From Actinophytocola sp963825445 (GTDB taxonomy: Bacteria > Actinomycetota > Actinomycetes > Mycobacteriales > Pseudonocardiaceae): 64,000 bases of DNA. Below are positions 23,361 through 31,065 of this stretch, one piece after another. Position numbers and translations under genes: made by a program. Position 1 is the first letter of the stretch. Every line of letters starts with the position of its first letter. The notes below the pieces were generated by a model, which saw only the letters and a list, made by a program, of their open reading frames with translations, was not told where the DNA came from and ran no database searches. The DNA is taken from NCBI GenBank assembly GCA_963825445.1, contig CAWGTM010000005.1, positions 1-64,000 on the forward strand. The letters run 5' to 3'.

Positions 23361-24020
23361 TCAGGTGTCGGGCAGGAGCCCCGCGTCGTGGACGAGCAAC
23401 GCGATCTGAACACGGTTGTTCAGCCCCAACTTCGAGAGCACGGCCGACACGTGGGTCTTCACGGTGGGCACCGACAGGTACAGGCGGCCGGCGATCTCCG
23501 CGTTCGACAGGCCCGCGCCGACTTCCACGGCCACCTCACGCTCGCGCTCGTTCAACGCGTCGAGCCGGCGGAGGGCCGTGGTGCGGCGGGGCCCGCGGTC
23601 GGTGCCGACCACGTGGTCGATCAGCCGGCGGGTGATCGCCGGGGAGAGCACCGGCTGCCCGGCCGCCGCCTGCCGGATGGCCGCCACGATCTGCTCGGGC
23701 GGCGTGTCCTTCAGAACGAACCCGGCCGCGCCCGCCCGCAGCGCGCGCAGCACGTGCTCGTCCGCGTCGAACGTGGTCAGGATGATCACTTCGGGGGCGC
23801 CGGGCGTCGACCGGAGCGCCTCGGTGGCCGTGAGCCCGTCCTGCCCGGGCATCCGGATGTCCATGAGGATCACGTCCGGCGCGTGGTGACGGACCAGCGT
23901 CGCCACGCCCGTGCCGTCGCTCGCCTCACCGACGACCTCGATGTCCGGCGCGCCGCCGAGCATCATCACGAGCCCCGCTCGCACGAGGGGGTCGTCGTCG
24001 ACGAGCAGGACCTTGATCAC
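23361..24020 (-). CDS. Two-component response regulator, NarL/LuxR family
   Basis: 219 residues. The receiver domain (1-120) has the acidic pair (DDD near residue 9), the phospho-acceptor Asp in VILMDIRMP, and Lys in VLKDTPP. The C-terminal LuxR helix-turn-helix (about 150-210) includes LNEREREVAVEVGAGLSNAEIA and VPTVKTHVSAVLSKLGL. The GTG start overlaps the stop of the upstream histidine kinase (GTGA), making a coupled kinase-regulator pair of the DesK/NarL type. Confidence 0.95.
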   Translation of the reverse strand: MIKVLLVDDDPLVRAGLVMMLGGAPDIEVVGEASDGTGVATLVRHHAPDVILMDIRMPGQDGLTATEALRSTPGAPEVIILTTFDADEHVLRALRAGAAGFVLKDTPPEQIVAAIRQAAAGQPVLSPAITRRLIDHVVGTDRGPRRTTALRRLDALNEREREVAVEVGAGLSNAEIAGRLYLSVPTVKTHVSAVLSKLGLNNRVQIALLVHDAGLLPDT

Positions 24021-25123
24021 GCGGGCCAGGGTAGCCAGGCGGCCACTCGCCAGCCGCCGTCGGAGGTGCGGCCGTGGTCGAGCCGCCCGCCGGCCAGGGC
24101 GACGCGCTCGGCCAGCCCGACGAGTCCGTGACCATAGGACTCTTTCGGGAGGTGAACATCAGTGTTCACTACCTCAACAAAGAGTCCATCCCCAACTTCA
24201 CCGCCGACCCGGACCCGCACGGCCGCGCCGGGAGCGTGTCTGCGGGCGTTGGTCAACGCCTCCTGCACCACCCGGTACGCGGTCCGGCCGATGCGATCGG
24301 GCACCGGGCCGGCCACGGCGTCGGTGTGGGTCACGTCCATGCCGGCGTTGCCCGACTCGGCGACCAGCGTCGCGATGTCGGCGATCGTCGGTTGCGGCAG
24401 CTCACCTTCCGGCGCGCGCAGCACGCCGACCACCTCACGCAGGTCCTCCATCGCCTGGCGCGCGCTCTGCCGGATCACGGCCGCCGCCCTGGTCACGTCG
24501 TCGCGGTCCGCGTCCCGGTGGAACTCCAACGCGCCGGCGTGCAGGCTGAGCAGCGACAACCGGTGGCCCAGCACGTCGTGCATCTCCCTGGCCACCGACT
24601 CCCGCGCCCGCAACTGCGCCTGCTCGGCCAGCAACGACGCCTCGGACCGGGCGCGGTCCACCAGCTCGCGGTGGCGGTGGACGAACAGCCCGAACGCGAG
24701 CATCGCGCTCTGCAGGGCGACGCCGAGAGTCAGGCCGACCTCGGGCGGCAGCTCGGGTTCCGGTCGGAGAACCGTGTACCCCACCGCGGTCACCAGGCTG
24801 AGCGCGTAGACCGACACGCTGATGCGCACCGGCCGGTGAACGGCCACCGAGAACAGCGCGACCAGCATCGCGCCGGCCGACAGCTCGGAGACCGCGGACA
24901 CCGCCACGAGGACCAGCGCCAGCGCCGTCGGCCACCGGCGGCGCAGCCACAGCGCCGCGCAGCTGAGCGCGCCGGCCACCTGGTCGAGGGTGAACAGCCA
25001 GTCCGGTTCCAGCGGCGCCGTGCCACCCGCGCGCATGACGGCCGCGAACAACCCGAAACCCGCGGCCAGCAGGAACAACGCGGCGTCCACCAGCCAGTCG
25101 CGGGTGCTGCGCCGGACCGTCAT
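24017..25123 (-). CDS. Sensor histidine kinase, HisKA_3 (NarL/DesK) type
   Basis: 368 residues: five to six membrane helices in the first 150 residues with almost no extracellular domain, then a HisKA_3 dimerisation domain (VAREMHDVLGHRLSLLS, phospho-His in EMHD) and an ATPase domain with RVVQEALTNARRHAP and GHGLVGLAERV. I place the start at ATG 25123 where the membrane part begins; upstream codons in the same frame are unlike coding sequence. The lack of an input domain suggests sensing within the membrane, perhaps of envelope stress or antibiotics. It pairs with the downstream regulator. Confidence 0.93.
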   Translation of the reverse strand: MTVRRSTRDWLVDAALFLLAAGFGLFAAVMRAGGTAPLEPDWLFTLDQVAGALSCAALWLRRRWPTALALVLVAVSAVSELSAGAMLVALFSVAVHRPVRISVSVYALSLVTAVGYTVLRPEPELPPEVGLTLGVALQSAMLAFGLFVHRHRELVDRARSEASLLAEQAQLRARESVAREMHDVLGHRLSLLSLHAGALEFHRDADRDDVTRAAAVIRQSARQAMEDLREVVGVLRAPEGELPQPTIADIATLVAESGNAGMDVTHTDAVAGPVPDRIGRTAYRVVQEALTNARRHAPGAAVRVRVGGEVGDGLFVEVVNTDVHLPKESYGHGLVGLAERVALAGGRLDHGRTSDGGWRVAAWLPWPA

Positions 25124-25258
25124 GAACCAGAACCTAACGGCGTTTCCGGCCGCCGGCGCCCGGTCGATACCAAAGTCGGCGCCGGTCGCGACGAAAGTCA
25201 GCGGTGCCGGTACCGACGTCCGATGTTCGCCGCTGCCCGGCGCGCCTACGTTCGGACC

Positions 25259-25492
25259 ATGCGCAAGATCGTCCAGCTGGTCGGCTTCTTCCTGCTGCTC
25301 GCCGGCATCAGCGGCACCATCGACCACCTGTGGACCCAGCCGCTCATGGGCGTCGTGCTCAACGTGTTCAACCGCTTCGTGTTCCCGCACATCGACGCGC
25401 TGCGGGGCTACGAGCTGTACGCGAACCTGACGGTGGGGGTCGTCGGGTTCATCGTGCTGGTGGTGGCCGAGCGGGTGACCAGACCGGCCTGA
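25259..25492 (+). CDS. Small membrane protein, 77 residues
   Basis: Starts MRKIVQLVGFFLLLAG and has two hydrophobic helices (about 5-22 and 57-72) separated by a short polar loop. Divergent from the histidine kinase with 135 bases between starts. It ends at a terminator shared with glnA1. I do not recognise a family. Clean GC3 pattern and conserved hydrophobic layout support a real gene. Confidence 0.7.
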   Translation: MRKIVQLVGFFLLLAGISGTIDHLWTQPLMGVVLNVFNRFVFPHIDALRGYELYANLTVGVVGFIVLVVAERVTRPA

Positions 25493-25502
25493 CGCACAAA
25501 GA

Positions 25503-25545
25503 AAGGGACGGCGGTCGGGGCTTATCCCCTCGACCGCCGTCCCTT
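25503..25545. terminator. Bidirectional terminator between the small membrane gene and glnA1
   Basis: A 15-bp perfect stem (AAGGGACGGCGGTCG / CGACCGCCGTCCCTT) extended by GGG/CCC and closed by CTTAT. It separates two convergent genes. Confidence 0.85.
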
Positions 25546-25561
25546 GTCCGTGGGTGACCGA

Positions 25562-26986
25562 TCAGACGTCGTAGTAGAGCGCGAACTCGTACGGGTGCGG
25601 GCGCAGCCGCAGCGGGTCGATCTCGTTCTCACGCTTGAACGCGATCCAGGTCTCGATCACGTCCGGGGTGAAGACGCCGCCCTCCAGCAGGAACTCGTGG
25701 TCCGCCTCGAGGCTGTTCAGCACCGCGTCGAGCGAGGCCGGCACCGTGGCGACGTCCTTCGCCTCGTCCGGGGGCAGCTCGTAGAGGTCCTTGTCGATCG
25801 GCGTCGGCGGCTCGATCTTGTTCTTGATGCCGTCGAGGCCGGCCATCACCATCGCGGCGAACGCGAGGTACGGGTTGCCGGACGAGTCGGGGCAGCGGAA
25901 CTCGATGCGCTTGGCCTTCGGGTTCGAGCCGGTGATCGGGATCCGGACACACGCGGAGCGGTTGCGCTGCGAGTAGACGAGGTTCACGGGAGCCTCGAAG
26001 CCCGGCACCAGGCGGTGGTAGGAGTTCACCGTCGGGTTGGTGAACGCCAGCAGGCTCGGCGCGTGGTGCAGCAGCCCGCCGATGTAGTGGCGTGCCGTGT
26101 CGGACAGGCCCGCGTAGCCGGACTCGTCGTGGAACAGCGGCTCGCCGTCCTTCCACAGCGACTGGTGGCAGTGCATGCCCGAGCCGTTGTCGCCGTACAG
26201 CGGCTTCGGCATGAACGTGGCGGTCTTGCCGTTCTCCCACGCGGTGCCCTTGACCAGGTACTTGAACATCTGCAGGTCGTCGGCCGCGTGCAGCAGCGAG
26301 TTGAACTTGTAGTTGATCTCGGCCTGGCCGGCGGTGCCCACCTCGTGGTGCGCGCGCTCGACCGTGAAGCCGGAGTTGATCAGGTTGAGCGAGATCTCGT
26401 CACGCAGGTCGGCGAAGTGGTCGGTCGGCGGCAGCGGGAAGTAGCCGCTCTTGTACTTCGTCTTGTAGCCGCGGTTGCCGCCCTCTTCGTCGGTGCCGGT
26501 GTTCCACCAGCCCTCGATCGAGTCGATCTCGTGGAAGGAGCCGTTCTCCGCGCTGTCGAACCGGACCGAGTCGAAGACGTAGAACTCGGCCTCCGCGCCG
26601 AAGAACGCGGTGTCCGCGATGCCGGACTCGGCCAGGTACTGCTCGGCCTTGCGGGCGATGTTGCGCGGGTCGCGGCTGTAGGCCTCGCGGGTCAGCGGGT
26701 CGTGCACGAAGAAGTTGATGATCAGGGTGTTCTCCACCCGGAACGGGTCGAGCCTGGCCGTCGCGAGGTCGGGCAGCAGCAGCATGTCCGACTCGTGGAT
26801 CTCCTGGAAACCGCGGACCGAGGATCCGTCGAACGCGAGACCCTCGTCGATGGTCTCCGCGGAGAACGACTGCGCCGGCACCGTGAAGTGCTGCATGATG
26901 CCCGGCAGGTCACAGAACCGGACGTCGACGAACTTCACGTCTTCGTCGGAGATGAACTTCAGGACCTCGTCGGAAGTGTTGAACAC
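25562..26986 (-). CDS. glnA1: Glutamine synthetase type I, GlnA1
   Basis: 474 residues, the normal length of the main type I-beta glutamine synthetase. Signatures include FVDVRFCDLPG, GLAFDGSSVRGF, metal ligands in FGAEAEFYVFD, GSGMHCHQSLW and RSACVRIP. Tyr402 in KDLYELPPDE is the adenylylation site used by GlnE. The enzyme makes glutamine from glutamate, ammonia and ATP as a dodecamer in the cytoplasm. GTG start with AAGGAG about 10 bases upstream. A GlnR-type four-part box lies 65-102 bases upstream, so nitrogen control at the transcriptional level is likely in addition to adenylylation. Confidence 0.97.
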   Translation of the reverse strand: MFNTSDEVLKFISDEDVKFVDVRFCDLPGIMQHFTVPAQSFSAETIDEGLAFDGSSVRGFQEIHESDMLLLPDLATARLDPFRVENTLIINFFVHDPLTREAYSRDPRNIARKAEQYLAESGIADTAFFGAEAEFYVFDSVRFDSAENGSFHEIDSIEGWWNTGTDEEGGNRGYKTKYKSGYFPLPPTDHFADLRDEISLNLINSGFTVERAHHEVGTAGQAEINYKFNSLLHAADDLQMFKYLVKGTAWENGKTATFMPKPLYGDNGSGMHCHQSLWKDGEPLFHDESGYAGLSDTARHYIGGLLHHAPSLLAFTNPTVNSYHRLVPGFEAPVNLVYSQRNRSACVRIPITGSNPKAKRIEFRCPDSSGNPYLAFAAMVMAGLDGIKNKIEPPTPIDKDLYELPPDEAKDVATVPASLDAVLNSLEADHEFLLEGGVFTPDVIETWIAFKRENEIDPLRLRPHPYEFALYYDV

Positions 26987-27050
26987 GCTCGTTGGCTCCT
27001 TACTTTCTGCTGTGCCGGGGGCGCTCGCGTTGACAAGCTATGAGCGCGGT

Positions 27051-27088
27051 GTTGCCCGTCCATCACCCTGATGTTTCGGCGGTGTTAA
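27051..27088 (-). promoter_or_regulatory. Candidate GlnR box of glnA1
   Basis: On the glnA1 strand the order is TTAAC-n6-GAAAC-n6-GTGAT-n6-GCAAC. The actinomycete GlnR consensus is gTnAC-n6-GaAAC repeated with the same 6-base spacing. All three spacers are exactly 6 and one half-site is perfect. It lies between glnA1 and the divergent RDD gene. Confidence 0.65.
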
Positions 27089-27166
27089 CGACGTGGCACA
27101 CGGGCTCAGGACGGTTCGAGCATGCCAGTCTCGGAGGGCCCACGCACCTGGTCCTACTCTGGTGGG

Positions 27167-27601
27167 GTGACCGAGGTGGAGCGGCAGCAGTGGCCGGGTG
27201 AGCGGCTCGGCCTGCCGGAGAGCGGACCTGGTTCGGCGGCTTCGCGCGGCGCGCGGCTGGTGGCACTGATCCTGGACCTGGTGCTCGCGTCGTTGGTGAC
27301 CAGCCTGTTCGTGCGCTACGACCTCAACTCGCCGGAGACCATGGCCACCTTCCAGTGGTGGGCGGTGCTCGTGTGGTTCGTGATCTCCGTGGTGTCCGTG
27401 TCGTTCTTCGGGTTCACGGCCGGCAAGGCGCTGCTCGGCATGCGGGTGGTGCGCCTCGACGGTTCGGCCATGGTCGGTCCTGTGCGCGGGCTGCCCCGTT
27501 CGGTGCTCACGGCGTTGCTGCTTCCGGCCGCCATCTGCGACTCCGACGGGCGCGGGCTGCACGACAAACTGTGTGCCACGGTGGTCGTCCGCACCCGCTG
27601 A
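27167..27601 (+). CDS. RDD-family membrane protein
   Basis: 144 residues with an RDD domain: RGARLVALILDLVLASLV gives the first helix with the conserved arginine and aspartate, a second helix lies near 55-75, and GFTAGKALLGMRVVRLDG is the family's cytoplasmic signature. Function is not established. GTG 27167 is preferred over the in-frame ATG 27122 because TACTCT ends 6 bases before it (leaderless pattern). In Mycobacterium an RDD-type protein is likewise next to glnA1, so the pairing is old. Confidence 0.88.
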   Translation: MTEVERQQWPGERLGLPESGPGSAASRGARLVALILDLVLASLVTSLFVRYDLNSPETMATFQWWAVLVWFVISVVSVSFFGFTAGKALLGMRVVRLDGSAMVGPVRGLPRSVLTALLLPAAICDSDGRGLHDKLCATVVVRTR

Positions 27602-27706
27602 TGCCCTTTCGGCCGCTGTTCAGCACCCGTTAGGCCGGTGACCGCGCGCCGTCGAGCGCTTACGATTTGCCTCCGAATGGCCGAAACTCAGCCCGAGGAG
27701 CCGGAC

Positions 27707-29725
27707 ATGCGCAGGCGCCGGCCGGGCGAACAGGAACCTGGCCAACTCTTCGCGGTCGCGATCGGTGCGGTCGGCATGCTCACCGGGCTGGCCGCCGCGG
27801 TGATCACGCAGGCGGCCGACTCCTGGCAGTACTCCGGCTTCGACCCGGTGCCGCTGAACATCGCGGTGGCCGTGGTCTTCTCGGCCATGGGAGTGCTGGT
27901 CACCTGGCACAAGCCGGGCAACGTGCTCGGCTGGACCATGCTGGCGATCGCCGCGTGGGACGGCGTGGGCGTGCTGCTGACCACCCTGACCGGCGCGCTC
28001 GAGCCGGCGTCGGTCACCGTGCTCATGGCCGTCCAGTCCTGGTGGTGGGCCCCGCCGATCTGGGCGATCACCACGCTGCTGCCGATGATCTATCCGGACG
28101 GCCGGCTGCCGAGCAGGCGCTGGTGGTGGGTGGTGGCGGGCACGGCCGTGGCGCTGCTGGTCTATCTCGTGGGCCTCGCGTTCGCGGAGGGCGACTTCGC
28201 CGGGCGCCACCTCGTCCCCAACCCGCTCGCGTACCCGGAGCTGCAGGACTTCGCCTCGGTGTGTCTGGTGGTCGGCGAGTACGGCCTGCTGGCGGCGACC
28301 GTGGTGGCGGTGTTCGGGCTGGTGTCGCGCTGGCTGCGGGCGACCGGCGTGCACCGAAGACGGATCACGCTGCTGCTGTGCGCGTTCGGTTTCGGCGCCG
28401 TGCAGGCGGTGCTGCGTGACAGCCTGCCCGGTCAGCTGCCGCTGGTGGTCGACCGTGGGCTGGAGGTGCTGGCGTTCGTGCTGGTGCCGCTCGCCATCGC
28501 GGTGGCCGTGACCCGCGACCGGCTCTACGACCTGGACATCGCCGTGCGGCGCGGGGTGGTGGCGGTGGCCGTCACCAGTACGGTGATCGTCTGTTATCTC
28601 GGTGGCTACGCGGTCCTCGCGGCCGTGCTGCCCGCGCGGTCGGTGCTGGCGGCCGGGGTGGCGGGGGTGGTGATCTTCCCGGTGGCGCTGCTGGCGATCC
28701 GGCGGGTGCGGTCGCTCGTCTGGGGTGGCCGGGTCGACGTGGTCGAGCTGGCCGTCGGACTCGGCAACCGGATGCGCAACCAACTCGACGCCACCGAGGT
28801 GCCGGCCGCCGTGTGCGAGCAGATCGTCCGGTCGCTGCGGCTGCGGATGGCGCGGCTGGACCTCGAGACGGACACGGGTCCGCGCCGGCTCGCGCAGGTC
28901 GGCACGCCGGACCGGTCCGGCGGCGCGGCCGAGTCGACGTTCGAGCTGCGGTACCGGGGCGTGCGGGTCGGGCTGCTGCACGTCCTGCCGAACTCGTCCT
29001 ACCTCGACGAGACGATGGCCCAGGCGCTGGAGTCGCTGGCCGACCAGGTGGCGCCGGTGGTGGCCGCGCTGCGGCTGGACGAGGAACTGCTGCTGAGTCG
29101 CGAGCAGGTGGTGACCGCGCGGGAGGAGGAGCGGTCGCGGCTGTCGCGGGAGTTGCACGACAACGTGGGGCCGACGCTCGCGGGGACTCGCTTGCAGATC
29201 GAGTCGGTGCGGAGCGCCCTGCCGGCCGACTTCACGGGCACGGCCCTGATGGATCGCGCCATCCAGGGCATCGACGAGGCCTTGCGCACGCTGCGGCGCG
29301 TGGTGCACGGCCTGCGCCCACCGGAACTGGACGCGCTCGGGCTGTCGGGCGCGCTACGCGAACTGGCGGTGTTCCTGTCGGGCCCGTCGCTGCGGGTGGA
29401 GACGGCGCTGTCGCCGGACATGTCGGCCCTGTCGAAGTCCGTGGAGGTGGCCGCCTACCGAATCGTGGCCGAGGCTTTGACGAACGTGGTGCGCCACGCG
29501 CGGGCCACCCGCGCGGAGATCACCGTCCAACTGGACGGTGCCCGCCTGGTGGTCCAGGTACTCGACGACGGCGTCGGGGTGCCCCCGGACGCCACCCGCC
29601 ACGGCATGGGTCTGCGCTTCATGGCCCAACGAGCCCGCGAGATAGCAGGCGAGTTCTCGTACCGAAGCGACGAGGCGGGGACCGCCGTGCGAGCGGTACT
29701 GCCGGTGGTCATCGCAGCGAACTGA
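27707..29725 (+). CDS. Orphan sensor histidine kinase, HisKA_3 type
   Basis: About 672 residues. Roughly ten hydrophobic helices occupy the first 350 residues, followed by a GAF-like segment, a HisKA_3 domain (LSRELHDNVGPTLAGTRL) and an ATPase domain (RIVAEALTNVVRHARAT, GMGLRFMAQRAREI). No response regulator is adjacent, so its partner is elsewhere. ATG 27707 has GAGGAG 6 bases upstream. An upstream ATG at 27677, 10 bases after TACGAT, is an alternative that would add 10 residues. Its last 17 bases overlap the decayed Uma2 gene on the other strand. Confidence 0.9.
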   Translation: MRRRRPGEQEPGQLFAVAIGAVGMLTGLAAAVITQAADSWQYSGFDPVPLNIAVAVVFSAMGVLVTWHKPGNVLGWTMLAIAAWDGVGVLLTTLTGALEPASVTVLMAVQSWWWAPPIWAITTLLPMIYPDGRLPSRRWWWVVAGTAVALLVYLVGLAFAEGDFAGRHLVPNPLAYPELQDFASVCLVVGEYGLLAATVVAVFGLVSRWLRATGVHRRRITLLLCAFGFGAVQAVLRDSLPGQLPLVVDRGLEVLAFVLVPLAIAVAVTRDRLYDLDIAVRRGVVAVAVTSTVIVCYLGGYAVLAAVLPARSVLAAGVAGVVIFPVALLAIRRVRSLVWGGRVDVVELAVGLGNRMRNQLDATEVPAAVCEQIVRSLRLRMARLDLETDTGPRRLAQVGTPDRSGGAAESTFELRYRGVRVGLLHVLPNSSYLDETMAQALESLADQVAPVVAALRLDEELLLSREQVVTAREEERSRLSRELHDNVGPTLAGTRLQIESVRSALPADFTGTALMDRAIQGIDEALRTLRRVVHGLRPPELDALGLSGALRELAVFLSGPSLRVETALSPDMSALSKSVEVAAYRIVAEALTNVVRHARATRAEITVQLDGARLVVQVLDDGVGVPPDATRHGMGLRFMAQRAREIAGEFSYRSDEAGTAVRAVLPVVIAAN

Positions 29726-30205
29726 GGTCGACCTTCACGGGGAACGGCGCCTCGGTGCGGAACACACCAGCGGCTGTAGAGCCCAGGTCGAAGGTCCAGT
29801 AGTGCGGAACGCCAGCATCGGTGTAGTCGCGCCGCTTGTCCACATGGTCGATCCGGTGAGTGTCCGCAGCCACGATCTCGATCACGAACCATGCCGCCTT
29901 CGCGCGTAATCCGCCGAGTTGCTTCCCGCCGAAAGATGATCAGTCCGGGTGTCGACTGAAGCCCGGCTCACCCGCCGGCACGAGTTCGAGATCAACATCG
30001 ACGTTAATCACCGAGATGAGCTGGTCGGGCACCTGGTCGCGCAATTGCACGCACAGGGTGCCCAGCGCGAGAGCGTGGTCCGGGCCGGAGCTAGGTGACA
30101 TGAGCACACGACCCGCGATCAGCTCTGTATAGCCCCAGGCGGTCTCCCGAGCGCGATGTACTCCGCGATCGTCAGCAGCCTGGTCAGCGGGATCGGCTCG
30201 TGCAT
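29709..30205 (-). pseudogene. Decayed Uma2-family (PD-(D/E)XK nuclease fold) gene
   Basis: Reading the minus strand through three frames recovers one Uma2 protein in order. Frame 1 gives MHEPIPLTRLLTIAEYIALG. Frame 2 gives WGYTELIAGRVLMSPSSGPD up to ELVPAGEPGFSRHPD and a stop. Frame 3 gives LIIFRREATRRITREGGMVR. A last shift then gives VIEIVAADTHRIDHVD, DKRRDYTDAGVPHYW and a C-terminus ending SSLR-TGA. The step before VIEIV also lacks about 6-8 codons (the usual ASEVLLV segment). At least three frame changes plus an internal loss show this is a dead gene. Uma2 proteins are multicopy in actinomycetes, with unclear function. Confidence 0.8.
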
Positions 30206-30242
30206 CGGCCCGGGTATTGCTAGCTGAATCAGGGGCTCCTGC

Positions 30243-30971
30243 TCAGCGGCGCCGGATGGTGCGTTGCACGTTGCGCATCTTGGCGCCCGCCGGCATGGGG
30301 CCCTTCGGCAGCTGGGCGCCGCGGGCGGCCAGCGCGGCCAGGCGCTTCTCGATGGTGTCGATCTGTGCGGGCTTCAGGTTGTTCGGGAGCTTCATGATGC
30401 TCTGCTGCAGCTTGCGCAGCGGCACCTGGTTCTCCTCGTTGCCCACGATCATGTCGTAGATCGGGGTGTCGCCGACCACCCGCGCCACGCGCTTCTTCTC
30501 CTGCGCCAGCAGCGGCTTCACGCGGTGTGGCGCGCCCTCGGCGATCAGGACCACACCCGGACGGCCCAGGACCCGGTGCACGGCGTCGAGCTGGGTGTTG
30601 CCCGCCACCGTGGGGGTCACGCGCCAGCGGCCGCGCATGTTGTCCAGCGCCCAAGCCGCGGCACCCGGCTGGCCGTCGGCCTTGTTGTAGACGTTCTTCT
30701 GTACCCGCCTACCGAACAGGATCACTGCCGCGAGCAGGCCGAACGCGATACCGACCGGCAACAGGAACCACTCGATCCCCATGAGCATGCCGAGCCCGAA
30801 CACCACGCCGGTCACCACGAGGAACGCGACCAGCATGAGAGGGATGAGCGCCTTGTCTTCCTTGCGCTGCATGTTGAACGCCTGGAAGATCTGCTTGCGC
30901 TTGGCCTTGGACGCGGCCTTCCGCGCCTTCTTTGCCTCGGCGGCGGCCGCCTTGTCCTGCTTCTGAGCCAT
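30243..30971 (-). CDS. DUF4191 membrane protein
   Basis: 242 residues: a lysine/alanine-rich N-terminal coiled segment (MAQKQDKAAAAEAKKARKAA), two membrane helices (about 50-95), then a basic cytoplasmic domain ending RNVQRTIRRR. It matches the DUF4191 family (mycobacterial Rv2219, also in the glnA1 neighbourhood). Function unknown. ATG 30971 is preferred over the upstream in-frame start at 30998 because TATCCT ends 7 bases before it, the leaderless arrangement. Divergent from uvrD2. Confidence 0.88.
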   Translation of the reverse strand: MAQKQDKAAAAEAKKARKAASKAKRKQIFQAFNMQRKEDKALIPLMLVAFLVVTGVVFGLGMLMGIEWFLLPVGIAFGLLAAVILFGRRVQKNVYNKADGQPGAAAWALDNMRGRWRVTPTVAGNTQLDAVHRVLGRPGVVLIAEGAPHRVKPLLAQEKKRVARVVGDTPIYDMIVGNEENQVPLRKLQQSIMKLPNNLKPAQIDTIEKRLAALAARGAQLPKGPMPAGAKMRNVQRTIRRR

Positions 30972-31065
30972 AACCACCAGGATACGGGGCCGGTCCATGC
31001 CCTACTCGGCCCCCGCACCGTGTCCGTCGAACGCATCGGCGAGACGATCTGTCAGGATGCCTGCC

